Assembly (NCBI GenBank): GCA_002329665.1
Contig: DCTV01000010.1
Location: 24,873-29,982 of the forward strand
Length of the DNA stretch: 5,110 nt
Reading direction: 5' to 3'
DNA from: Christensenella sp. UBA1431
GTDB taxonomy: Bacteria; Bacillota; Clostridia; Christensenellales; UBA1431
Shown: positions 1 through 5,093 of the stretch, in pieces
How the letters are laid out: the number at the start of each line of letters is the position of its first letter
How positions within the stretch are numbered: position 1 is the stretch's first letter
The notes under the pieces: model-generated
Told to the model about the DNA's origin: nothing
The model's input: only the letters and a program-made list of their open reading frames with translations
Databases searched by the model: none
Translations under genes and position numbers: made by a program

Positions 1-1
1 T

Positions 2-55
2 ATCGTTGGCGTGGCAATCGGTTATGTCGTGTGTACGTTTTTAAAATGCCAATAG
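2..55 (+). CDS. Possible C-terminal end of an upstream membrane protein (partial)
   Basis: Frame 2 is open from the left edge to a TAG at 53-55 and reads IVGVAIGYVVCTFLKCQ. The first 14 residues are hydrophobic and glycine-containing, like the last transmembrane helix of a small membrane protein, followed by a short polar tail. The stop lies 11 bases before the spoVM ribosome binding site, which would suit the last codons of a preceding gene. With only 17 codons visible this may be chance: another frame is also open across the same stretch. No family can be named. In Bacillus the gene before spoVM is thiN, a soluble enzyme, and this tail does not obviously resemble it. Confidence 0.3.
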   Translation: MVGVAIGYVVCTFLKCQ

Positions 56-66
56 CCCTGTTACCT

Positions 67-83
67 GGGAGGTGAGATCCGTG
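67..83 (+). promoter_or_regulatory. Ribosome binding site and GTG start of spoVM
   Basis: GGGAGGTGAG at 67-76 is a strong match to the anti-Shine-Dalgarno sequence and sits four bases before GTG at 81-83. It is the main reason for accepting so short a reading frame with a non-ATG start. I found no convincing sigma-E or sigma-A promoter in the 60 bases upstream, so the promoter may lie further left, outside the window. Confidence 0.75.
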
Positions 84-158
84 AAGATCATCTGCATCAA
101 GGCGCCCCGATTGTTGCGTAACCTGTTGCGATTCTTCGTACGCCGGCAGGCAGCCTGA
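81..158 (+). CDS. spoVM: Stage V sporulation protein M (SpoVM), 25 aa
   Basis: The frame starts at GTG 81 and ends at TGA 156-158, giving a peptide that begins MKIICIKAPRLLRNLL and ends FFVRRQAA. SpoVM of Bacillus subtilis (26 aa, recalled) begins MKFYTIKLPKF, so M1, K2, I6, K7, P9, L12 and R17 coincide without gaps. P9 is the residue known to matter for sensing membrane curvature. The peptide has the expected make-up: a short variable start, the helix-breaking proline, then an amphipathic helix of Leu/Phe/Val on one face and Arg on the other. In the family SpoVM sits in the outer forespore membrane, anchors the coat ATPase SpoIVA and interacts with FtsH. Differences: the central Gly-Gly (13-14) of Bacillus is Arg-Asn here, and residue 5 is Cys. 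Position beside rpmB and asp23/fakA is the usual spoVM neighbourhood and strongly supports the call. The presence of the gene implies a spore former or a recent descendant of one. Confidence 0.87.
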   Translation: MKIICIKAPRLLRNLLRFFVRRQAA

Positions 159-230
159 AAACCCTGATTGTTGGCGGACAGTGGGTCGAGCGTTGACGGG
201 CGTTCTTCCTCGACGGGTCTCATTAGCTTG

Positions 231-262
231 ACCGGCGCAAACCTTCGGTTTGCGCCGGTTTT
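231..262 (+). terminator. Rho-independent terminator after spoVM
   Basis: A perfect 13-bp stem (231-243 with 247-259) closes a three-base loop TTC and runs straight into TTTT at 259-262. It reads as a terminator on the plus strand only; the minus strand has no T-run after the stem. It ends spoVM transcription 73 bases after the stop codon. Confidence 0.85.
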
Positions 263-298
263 CCCTGCGGATTGATAAGACGCGCTCCCGGCAAGTCC

Positions 299-332
299 TT
301 CCCGGGGCTTTTGTTTTGCCCCGGAAATTTTT
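299..332 (+). terminator. Terminator-like hairpin, second after spoVM
   Basis: CCGGGGC (302-308) pairs with GCCCCGG (318-324) around a nine-base T-rich loop. AAA and then TTTTT (328-332) follow on the plus strand. The T-run is set three bases off the core stem, although those A's can partly pair with T's before the stem. It may be a backup terminator for spoVM, or the 3' end of an unrecognised small transcript. No T-run follows on the minus strand. Confidence 0.4.
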
Positions 333-336
333 AAGG

Positions 337-370
337 CCGGGCGAAGGTGCGTGTTTTATTCCTTCCCCGG
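337..370. repeat. Imperfect inverted repeat, role unknown
   Basis: CCGGGCGAAGG (337-347) can pair with CCTTCCCCGG (361-370), leaving one bulged C and a 13-base loop. The left arm could instead pair with CCTTCCCGG at 297-305, which would disrupt the hairpin at 302-324. Neither strand has a T-run after this stem, so it is not a standard terminator. Confidence 0.45.
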
Positions 371-433
371 CGGATGATAAATCAAAATAGACGGGAAAAC
401 AACGCGGGGCAGGTCGCGGCCAAAGTCTAAGGA

Positions 434-478
434 GAAAGAAAAACCGACGGCAGATCCCGGAAAGGAATCGGCCATCGG
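434..478 (-). terminator. Rho-independent terminator of rpmB
   Basis: Read on the minus strand, a 15-position stem (478-464 with 458-444) has 14 pairs, two of them G-T, and one C-T mismatch. It closes a five-base loop TTTCC and is followed by TTTTTCTTTC (443-434). It lies 61 bases past the rpmB stop and faces the spoVM terminator, as expected where two convergent units meet. Confidence 0.88.
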
Positions 479-538
479 TCCGAACCGTTGGCATGCCGAA
501 AGGTATTTTAAACTATATTGTACGGGACGGGAGAGATG

Positions 539-730
539 TTAAACACAACGGTCGACCTTTCCGGAGCGCAGGCATCTGGTGCATACGTTCATGCGCACGG
601 GCGTTCCGTTGTCGTTCACGCGTACCCTCTGCAGGTTGGGGGCCCAGCTCCGCTTGGATTTCCTGTGCGAGTGGCTGACCTGGTTGCCGGCCGTTACCCT
701 CTTGTTGCATACTGCGCAACGTCTTGCCAT
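539..730 (-). CDS. rpmB: 50S ribosomal protein L28, zinc-ribbon (C+) form
   Basis: The product is 63 aa, close to the 62 aa of the Bacillus protein. It begins MARRCAVCNK, has the basic SHRKSKR stretch (19-27) followed by W29 and N32, and ends VCTRCLRSGKVDRCV, all hallmarks of L28. L28 is a small structural protein of the large ribosomal subunit. Two CxxC pairs (C5/C8 and C50/C53) make this the zinc-binding type; a further C62 lies near the end. ATG at 728-730 is chosen because AGGAGG (read on the minus strand from 744) lies 7 bases upstream. The in-frame GTG at 739 lies inside that Shine-Dalgarno region and is unlikely to be used. The gene stands alone on the minus strand with its own promoter and terminator, opposite asp23, as in Bacillus. 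C+ L28 usually signals zinc-replete growth, with C- paralogues elsewhere under Zur control in some bacteria; no Zur box is evident here. Confidence 0.97.
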   Translation of the reverse strand: MARRCAVCNKRVTAGNQVSHSHRKSKRSWAPNLQRVRVNDNGTPVRMNVCTRCLRSGKVDRCV

Positions 731-766
731 GATTACCACCTCCTCGTCCGGTCGTCAAACAAAAGT

Positions 767-795
767 ATTTTACCATCCGCCCGGGCTTTTGGCAA
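767..795 (-). promoter_or_regulatory. Sigma-A type promoter of rpmB
   Basis: On the minus strand TTGCCA (795-790) is followed after exactly 17 bases by TAAAAT (772-767). TG stands one base before the -10 box, an extended -10 that normally strengthens a promoter. Transcription would start near 760, leaving a leader of about 30 bases that holds the ribosome binding site. Confidence 0.8.
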
Positions 796-844
796 GCAAA
801 TTATGCCCGAATTGCCGTATGGAGGGCCTATTGCGCGGAAAAAC

Positions 845-873
845 TTGCAGTAACAACCATTTTACAGTACAAT
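845..873 (+). promoter_or_regulatory. Sigma-A type promoter of the asp23-fakA operon
   Basis: TTGCAG (845-850), a 17-base spacer and TACAAT (868-873) give close matches to both consensus boxes with ideal spacing. The start would be near 880, leaving a leader of about 40 bases before ATG 921. The -35 boxes of this promoter and the rpmB promoter are about 50 bases apart and face away from each other. Confidence 0.8.
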
Positions 874-897
874 ACCGTTATGGTTATTGTAACAATA
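868..897. promoter_or_regulatory. Overlapping dyads on the asp23 -10 box (possible operator)
   Basis: TACAATA (868-874) is the exact reverse complement of TATTGTA (885-891), with ten bases between. TATTGT-A-ACAATA (885-897) forms a second, tight dyad sharing the middle arm. ACAATAC also occurs as a direct repeat at 869-875 and 892-898. The first arm contains the whole -10 box and the other arms cover the likely start site, a typical place for a repressor to bind. I do not recognise the site as a known operator, and AT-rich promoter DNA can produce such repeats by chance. Confidence 0.4.
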
Positions 898-920
898 CGT
901 TACGAATTGGAGGTTGAATA

Positions 921-1271
921 ATGGGCGCAACCTTGACCAACACGTTGGGGAAGATAATCATTGCGGACAACGTGATTGCATGTATTGCCGGAAATACCGC
1001 GACCGAATGCTACGGCGTCGTCGGCATGGCTTCGTTGTCGGCTGCCGACGGGATCGCGGATCTGTTGAAACGCGAGAGCATGGCCAAGGGCGTACGCGTT
1101 TCCGCACAGAACGCAATACTCGTCGTCGAGATGGGTGTGATTATAGAATACGGCGTTTCTATCGCAACCGTGGCGAAGAACATCATAGACAACGTGAAAT
1201 TCAATGTGGAGCTGCTGACCGGGATGCAGGTCAGCAAGGTGAACGTAACGGTGAAGGGGATTCGCGTATAA
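921..1271 (+). CDS. yloU: Asp23/Gls24 family envelope stress response protein (YloU-like)
   Basis: The product is 116 aa and is one Asp23/Gls24 domain over its whole length. Hallmarks match Bacillus YloU (recalled): ADNVIACIAGNTATECYGVVGM (15-36, compare EEVIATIAG...TDCYGIVGM), the central SAQNAILVVEMGVIIEYGVSI strands (61-81), and the C-terminal VSKVNVTVKGIRV. Family members are small alpha/beta proteins. Staphylococcal Asp23 is membrane-tethered and linked to cell-envelope stress, but the biochemical role of the YloU branch is not settled. No signal peptide or membrane segment is visible. ATG 921 has GGAGG at 909-913, seven bases upstream. The gene is first in a likely operon with fakA, 29 bases downstream and without a terminator between. 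That pairing is conserved widely in Firmicutes and suggests a shared link to membrane lipid state; this last point is inference. Confidence 0.94.
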   Translation: MGATLTNTLGKIIIADNVIACIAGNTATECYGVVGMASLSAADGIADLLKRESMAKGVRVSAQNAILVVEMGVIIEYGVSIATVAKNIIDNVKFNVELLTGMQVSKVNVTVKGIRV

Positions 1272-1283
1272 CCCTCATGGAAC

Positions 1284-1303
1284 AGGAGGTGTGCGAATAG
1301 TTG
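1284..1303 (+). promoter_or_regulatory. Ribosome binding site and TTG start of fakA
   Basis: AGGAGGTG at 1284-1291 sits nine bases before TTG 1301. The codon immediately upstream in frame is a TAG stop (1298-1300), so no earlier start is possible. The next candidate, GTG at 1313, has no well-placed Shine-Dalgarno sequence. Confidence 0.8.
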
Positions 1304-2947
1304 GCGCACGAAGTGATCGACGGCACGCTGCTTCGGGAGATGATCCTCTCGGGGGCGGCATTGCTCGAAAAGAATAAAGCGGAAATAGATATCCTCAACG
1401 TATTTCCGGTGCCGGACGGGGACACGGGGACGAACATGAACATGACCATGGTCTCCGCCGTGAAGGAAATCGCCGGAGTGAACAGCGGTTCTGCCCAGGA
1501 CGTGGCCAAGGCGCTGGCGTCGGGGTCGCTGCGCGGCGCGCGCGGCAACTCGGGCGTGATCCTGTCCCAGATATTCAGAGGATTCGCGCGGGGCATGGAC
1601 GGGCACGACACGGTCGACGCGGGGCTGCTCGCGCAAGCGCTGGACACCGGCGTGAAATCGGCATACAAGGCGGTCATGCGGCCCAAGGAAGGCACGATGC
1701 TCACGGTGGCGCGCTATACCGCCGCGCAGGCGCTGCAACGCGCCAGGGCCGGCGGCGGCGTGTCCGACGTGATGGACGCCGTGGTCGAGAGCGGCGAATA
1801 CATCCTCGCGAAAACGCCGGAAATGCTGCCCGTGCTCAAGCAGGCGGGCGTGGTGGACGCGGGAGGCAAGGGGCTTCTGCTCATCTTCAAGGGCTTTAAA
1901 AGCGCGCTCAGCGGCGAGGCCGTGGAAGCCGCGCAGGCCGGGCCGGCCGAGGAGGCCGCGCCGATGGACGACGCCGGGATCATAAAGGGCGACCTCGGCG
2001 AGATAGAGTACGGCTACTGCACGGAGTACTTCATCCAGCACATCAGAAGAGCCGTGAACGAGACGACGCTGGGCACGCTGCGCGCCAACCTCGAAAAGAT
2101 CGGCGATTCGGTGGTGGTGGGGGGCGACGACAGCCTCATAAAGGTGCATGTGCACACCAACCACCCCGGACAGGCGCTCCAGCACGGCCTCGATCTCGGC
2201 GAACTCGATCAGGTGAAGATCGACAACATGTGGGAGCAGAACCGCAGGCTGAAGGCGGACGGTTCGGCGGCGCAGGAGGCCAAGAAGTACGCGCTGGTGG
2301 CGGTGGCCATGGGCGAAGGCTTCGTCGAGATCATGAAAGACCTGAACGTAGACAAGATTATCTGCTGCGAACAGACGATGAACCCGAGCATCGAGGAATT
2401 AACCAACGCGATCAAGGCGACGGGCGCGGAGAACGTCTTCATCTTCCCCAACAACAAGAACGTGTTCCTGGCCGCGCAGCAGGCCGCGGAACAGGCGGCC
2501 GTCAACGGCGGGAACGTCTACGTCGTGCCGACGTATTCCATACCGCAGGGCATCGGCGGCGTGCTCGCGTTCCATCCGGAAGCGGACTTTGAGGAAAACC
2601 GCGAACGCATCGACAACGCGATCGCACAGGTGTACTCCGGGTACGTGACCTACGCCGTGCGCGACTCGGTGATGGACGACAAGTCGATCAGGAAGGGAGA
2701 CTACCTCGGGATCGGCAACGGCCAGCTGCTCGAGTCGGGCCCCGATATGGAGAAGGTGATCTTCGACCTGCTCAGGAGGCTGGTGCAGGACCCGGACGGC
2801 GTCATCACCGTTTACTTCGGCCAGGACGTGACCGAAGACGAGGCCGTGGCGCTGGCCGATAGGATAGGGGACGCGTATCCCGAATGCGACGTGGACATCT
2901 ATAACGGCGGGCAGCCGCTGTATTACTACATTTTTTCCGTGGAATAA
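1301..2947 (+). CDS. fakA: Fatty acid kinase ATP-binding subunit FakA (DhaL/YloV family)
   Basis: The product is 548 aa, full length for the family. FakA supplies ATP to phosphorylate fatty acids held by a DegV-type partner FakB; the acyl-phosphate then enters phospholipid synthesis. No FakB gene is in the window. Domains: an N-terminal DhaL (Dak2) kinase domain, about 1-200, with FPVPDGDTGTNM (35-46; D39 and D41 for Mg-ATP, N45), SLRGARGNSGVILSQ (76-90), EGT (130-132) and VDAGGKGL (185-192); an Ala/Pro/Glu-rich linker at about 203-230; a middle domain with YGYCTEYF (237-244) and KVHVHTNHPG (281-290), where C240, H283 and H285 match what I recall as the metal site of staphylococcal FakA; and a DegV-like C-terminal domain (about 330-548) with QTMNPS (358-363), PNNKN, AVRDSVMDD and a normal end. 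The start is TTG. The usual Gly-Gly before QTMNPS reads Cys-Glu (356-357). The gene follows asp23 in one likely operon and is followed by a terminator. Confidence 0.96.
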   Translation: MAHEVIDGTLLREMILSGAALLEKNKAEIDILNVFPVPDGDTGTNMNMTMVSAVKEIAGVNSGSAQDVAKALASGSLRGARGNSGVILSQIFRGFARGMDGHDTVDAGLLAQALDTGVKSAYKAVMRPKEGTMLTVARYTAAQALQRARAGGGVSDVMDAVVESGEYILAKTPEMLPVLKQAGVVDAGGKGLLLIFKGFKSALSGEAVEAAQAGPAEEAAPMDDAGIIKGDLGEIEYGYCTEYFIQHIRRAVNETTLGTLRANLEKIGDSVVVGGDDSLIKVHVHTNHPGQALQHGLDLGELDQVKIDNMWEQNRRLKADGSAAQEAKKYALVAVAMGEGFVEIMKDLNVDKIICCEQTMNPSIEELTNAIKATGAENVFIFPNNKNVFLAAQQAAEQAAVNGGNVYVVPTYSIPQGIGGVLAFHPEADFEENRERIDNAIAQVYSGYVTYAVRDSVMDDKSIRKGDYLGIGNGQLLESGPDMEKVIFDLLRRLVQDPDGVITVYFGQDVTEDEAVALADRIGDAYPECDVDIYNGGQPLYYYIFSVE

Positions 2948-2974
2948 TCCATCATTCATCCGATTATTTTATCC

Positions 2975-3007
2975 GCCCCGGCTGCCGGACATGGCCGGGG
3001 CTTTTCT
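2975..3007 (+). terminator. Rho-independent terminator between fakA and recG
   Basis: GCCCCGGC (2975-2982) pairs perfectly with GCCGGGGC (2994-3001) around an 11-base loop, followed by TTTTCT (3002-3007). It begins 28 bases after the fakA stop. An ATG at 2991, in frame with recG, lies in its loop, so starting recG there would put the first codons inside the terminator. The T-run is short, so readthrough into recG is likely partial. Confidence 0.72.
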
Positions 3008-3010
3008 GAT

Positions 3011-3029
3011 AGGAGGGGGAGAGGAGTTG
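3011..3029 (+). promoter_or_regulatory. Ribosome binding site and TTG start of recG
   Basis: AGGAGG (3011-3016) within a longer purine run lies ten bases before TTG 3027. By contrast ATG 2991 has no Shine-Dalgarno sequence in the preceding 20 bases, which are the C-rich arm of a terminator stem. From TTG the protein reaches its conserved LPGIGP motif at residue 8, close to where other RecG proteins have it. Confidence 0.65.
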
Positions 3030-5060
3030 GCGGCGGAACTCGGGACGCTCCCGGGCATAGGGCCGGCGAGGGAAAAAGCGCTCAACGAAGCGGGCGTGAT
3101 GACGGCGGACGACCTGCTGGGCGTGCTGCCGCGCGCGTACCAGGACTGGTCGAAAACGACGCCCGTAGACTCGCTCGCGCCGGGGCGCGAGGCGCTATTG
3201 CGGCTGCGCGTCGTGACGCAGCCCTCTCTTTCCTACCCTCGGCGGGGCCTCTCGCTGGTGCGCGCCTGGGGCGAGGACCAAACGGGCAGATGCGCCCTGC
3301 AGTGGTTCAACCAGCCCTACGTCAGGCGGGCGATACGGCGCGGGGAGGAATACTTGTTCTACGGGCGCGTCGGCGCGTGGCGCGGACCTGTCCTCGTCAA
3401 CCCCTCCTGCCGGCCGGCGGCCGGCGAGCTGCCGGGGCTCGTGCCCGTGTACCCCGCTTTCGGCTGCGTTTCGCCCAGGCTGTTGGGCGACCTCGTGCGA
3501 CGGGCGCTCGAGAGCTGCCCGGAACCGCCCGAGACGCTCCCGCCGGGGTGGCCCGGGCGCCTCGGGCTCATGGGGATTGCCCAGGCAATCAAAAACGTCC
3601 ATTTTCCCGAGGACGGGGACGCCTTGAAAAAGGCCAGGGAACGCATGACGTTCGAGCGGCTGCTGGTGTTCCAGCTGGCGGTGGAGATGCTCCGGTTAAA
3701 GCGCGCTGGACGCAGGGGGCGTGCCCTTAAGTGGGACAGGGACCGGGTGCTTGCCAAATGCGAAAGCCTCCCGTATTCGCTGACCGGCGCGCAGCGGCGC
3801 GTGCTCGACGAGGTCCTCGACGACATGCAAAGACCGGCGGCGATGGCGCGCCTCGTCCAGGGGGACGTAGGTTCGGGCAAGACGGTGGTTGCGCTCCTTT
3901 GCGCCTACGCGGCGGCGTGCGCCGGCCGGCAGGCGGCCTTCATGGCGCCGACGGAGCTCCTCGCACGCCAGCATTACCGTACCGCGCAGGCGTTTTTCGA
4001 GGGGACGGGCCTGAAGGTCGCCTTCCTGTCCGGGGGCATGGCGGAAGGGGAGAAGGAAGCGGCGGCGGAGCGCATCGCGGGCGGGGAGGCGGACGTTATT
4101 GTCGGCACGCACGCGCTGATACAGGAAGGCGTGTCCTTCAGGGCGCTGGGCCTCGCGATCACGGACGAGCAGCATCGGTTCGGCGTGATGCAGCGCGCCG
4201 CGCTGGAGGAAAAGGGCGAGACGTGCGACGTGCTCGTGATGTCGGCGACGCCCATACCGCGCACGCTCGCGCTCATCCTGTACGCCGACATGGACGTGAG
4301 CGTGATCGACGAGATGCCGCCCGGCAGGAAAAGGACGAAAACGCGGCTGGTGCCCCCGGGGCGCCGGGACGACATGTACGCGTTCATCGGGAAACAGGCG
4401 GAAAACGGCGGACAGGCCTATGTGATCTGCCCTCTTGTGGAGGAAAGTGAAGAAATCGAAGCGCAATCCGTTGCCCGGGTGTATGAGGAACTGAAAAAAG
4501 GGCCGCTGAAAGGCGTCGAAGTGGGGCTGCTCCACGGGCGCTTGCGTCCGGCGGAAAAGGAGGCGGCGATGGAGGCCTTCGGGTGCGGGCGCGCGAAGGT
4601 GCTCGTGTCCACGACGGTGGTGGAAGTCGGCGTGGACGTGCCCGGGGCTACGGTGATGGCGGTGGAAAACGCGGAGCGGTTCGGCCTGGCGCAACTGCAC
4701 CAGATGCGCGGGCGCGTAGGCCGCGGGGAGAAGCCGTCCTACTGCTTCCTGCTGCCGGGGACCGAAGCGCCCGAGGCGCTGGAGCGGCTGAACGTGCTGG
4801 TGGAGTGTGACGACGGCTTCGAGGTGGCGAGGCGCGACCTCGCGCTCAGGGGCCCCGGCGAGTTCCTGGGCACCCGCCAGCACGGAACGCTTCCCTGGCC
4901 CAATGAGTCCCTGTGCGATATGCGCATGCTGCGAGGCGCTCGGGACGCGGCGCAGGCCATCCTGGCGCTGGACCCAGACGACCCCCTGTATCGGCGCATG
5001 ACGGGGCTCTGCCGCAGCCGGTACGAGGCCTTCCTCGAGCGCGACATATCCCACACGTGA
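3027..5060 (+). CDS. recG: ATP-dependent DNA helicase RecG
   Basis: The product is 677 aa from TTG 3027 (689 aa if ATG 2991 were used), normal for RecG. RecG unwinds and branch-migrates Holliday junctions and regresses stalled replication forks. The N-terminal wedge region opens with LPGIGPAR (8-15) and carries an OB-type fold for junction binding. The superfamily 2 helicase core follows: motif I GDVGSGKT (279-286), motif Ia APTELLARQHY (from 307), motif II DEQH (380-383), motif III SAT (406-408), motif V STTVVEVGVDVP (528-539) and motif VI QMRGRVGRG (559-567). The C-terminal signature GFEVARRDLALRGPGEFLGT (597-616), ending TRQHG, is the TRG translocation motif specific to RecG. All catalytic residues are present and there is no frameshift. 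The N-terminal domain is more divergent than the core, which is usual. The start choice rests on the ribosome binding site and on the terminator overlying the ATG. In Bacillus serine dehydratase genes lie between the fakA homologue and recG; here they are absent. Confidence 0.97.
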   Translation: MAAELGTLPGIGPAREKALNEAGVMTADDLLGVLPRAYQDWSKTTPVDSLAPGREALLRLRVVTQPSLSYPRRGLSLVRAWGEDQTGRCALQWFNQPYVRRAIRRGEEYLFYGRVGAWRGPVLVNPSCRPAAGELPGLVPVYPAFGCVSPRLLGDLVRRALESCPEPPETLPPGWPGRLGLMGIAQAIKNVHFPEDGDALKKARERMTFERLLVFQLAVEMLRLKRAGRRGRALKWDRDRVLAKCESLPYSLTGAQRRVLDEVLDDMQRPAAMARLVQGDVGSGKTVVALLCAYAAACAGRQAAFMAPTELLARQHYRTAQAFFEGTGLKVAFLSGGMAEGEKEAAAERIAGGEADVIVGTHALIQEGVSFRALGLAITDEQHRFGVMQRAALEEKGETCDVLVMSATPIPRTLALILYADMDVSVIDEMPPGRKRTKTRLVPPGRRDDMYAFIGKQAENGGQAYVICPLVEESEEIEAQSVARVYEELKKGPLKGVEVGLLHGRLRPAEKEAAMEAFGCGRAKVLVSTTVVEVGVDVPGATVMAVENAERFGLAQLHQMRGRVGRGEKPSYCFLLPGTEAPEALERLNVLVECDDGFEVARRDLALRGPGEFLGTRQHGTLPWPNESLCDMRMLRGARDAAQAILALDPDDPLYRRMTGLCRSRYEAFLERDISHT

Positions 5061-5061
5061 A

Positions 5062-5093
5062 CCGGGCAAAACCCTTGGTTTGCCTCGGATTTT
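5062..5093 (+). terminator. Probable rho-independent terminator after recG
   Basis: CCGGGCAAA (5062-5070) pairs with TTTGCCTCGG (5079-5088), nine pairs with one bulged T around an eight-base loop. A and then TTTT (5090-5093) follow. The stem starts two bases after the recG stop. A second GGTTTGCC...CCGGTT (5096-5110) could compete for the left arm, and the window ends there, so the structure is uncertain. Confidence 0.55.

Larger units (their letters stand above)
263..433. other. Gene-free stretch between two convergent terminators
   Basis: No reading frame here has both a ribosome binding site and a start. The longest tidy frame (ATG 374, 18 codons) lacks a Shine-Dalgarno sequence. The stretch holds two G/C-rich hairpins (about 299-332 and 337-370), listed separately. 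On the minus strand, TTGTTT and TATCAT with a 17-base spacer lie at about 375-403 and could be a weak promoter reading leftward through both hairpins. This is pattern only. Taken with its flanks, 159-538 has no supported gene. Confidence 0.5.

Noticed and set aside
1..66. Sigma-E or sigma-A promoter for spoVM
   Set aside because: TAAAAT at 42-47 resembles a -10 box, but no acceptable -35 lies 16-18 bases upstream, and I could not find a sigma-E pair either.
41..223. 60-codon open frame on the minus strand across spoVM
   Set aside because: It is antisense to spoVM, has no convincing ribosome binding site and matches no family I know. It is a shadow of the real short gene.
181..231. GTG-started 16-codon frame and a GTCGAG...CTCGAC repeat after spoVM
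   Set aside because: The frame has no ribosome binding site, and the 6-bp repeat has an 18-base loop and is easily due to chance.
518..917. Plus-strand open frames of 111-112 codons across rpmB and the divergent promoter region
   Set aside because: They are antisense to the clear L28 gene and run through two promoters. The CPNC and CNN segments near the end look zinc-finger-like but come from promoter sequence.
823..917. GGAGGG followed by TTG at 831, a 28-codon frame
   Set aside because: The spacing is tolerable, but the frame contains the asp23 promoter boxes and ends inside the asp23 ribosome binding site, so it would not be carried on that transcript.
1010..2185. Long minus-strand frame opposite asp23 and fakA (391 codons)
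   Set aside because: It is a typical shadow in GC-rich coding DNA: rich in His, Arg and Ala with no domain, opposite two firmly identified genes.
3696..5069. Long minus-strand frame opposite recG (457 codons)
   Set aside because: It has the same shadow composition, no ribosome binding site of note, and recG on the plus strand carries every helicase motif.
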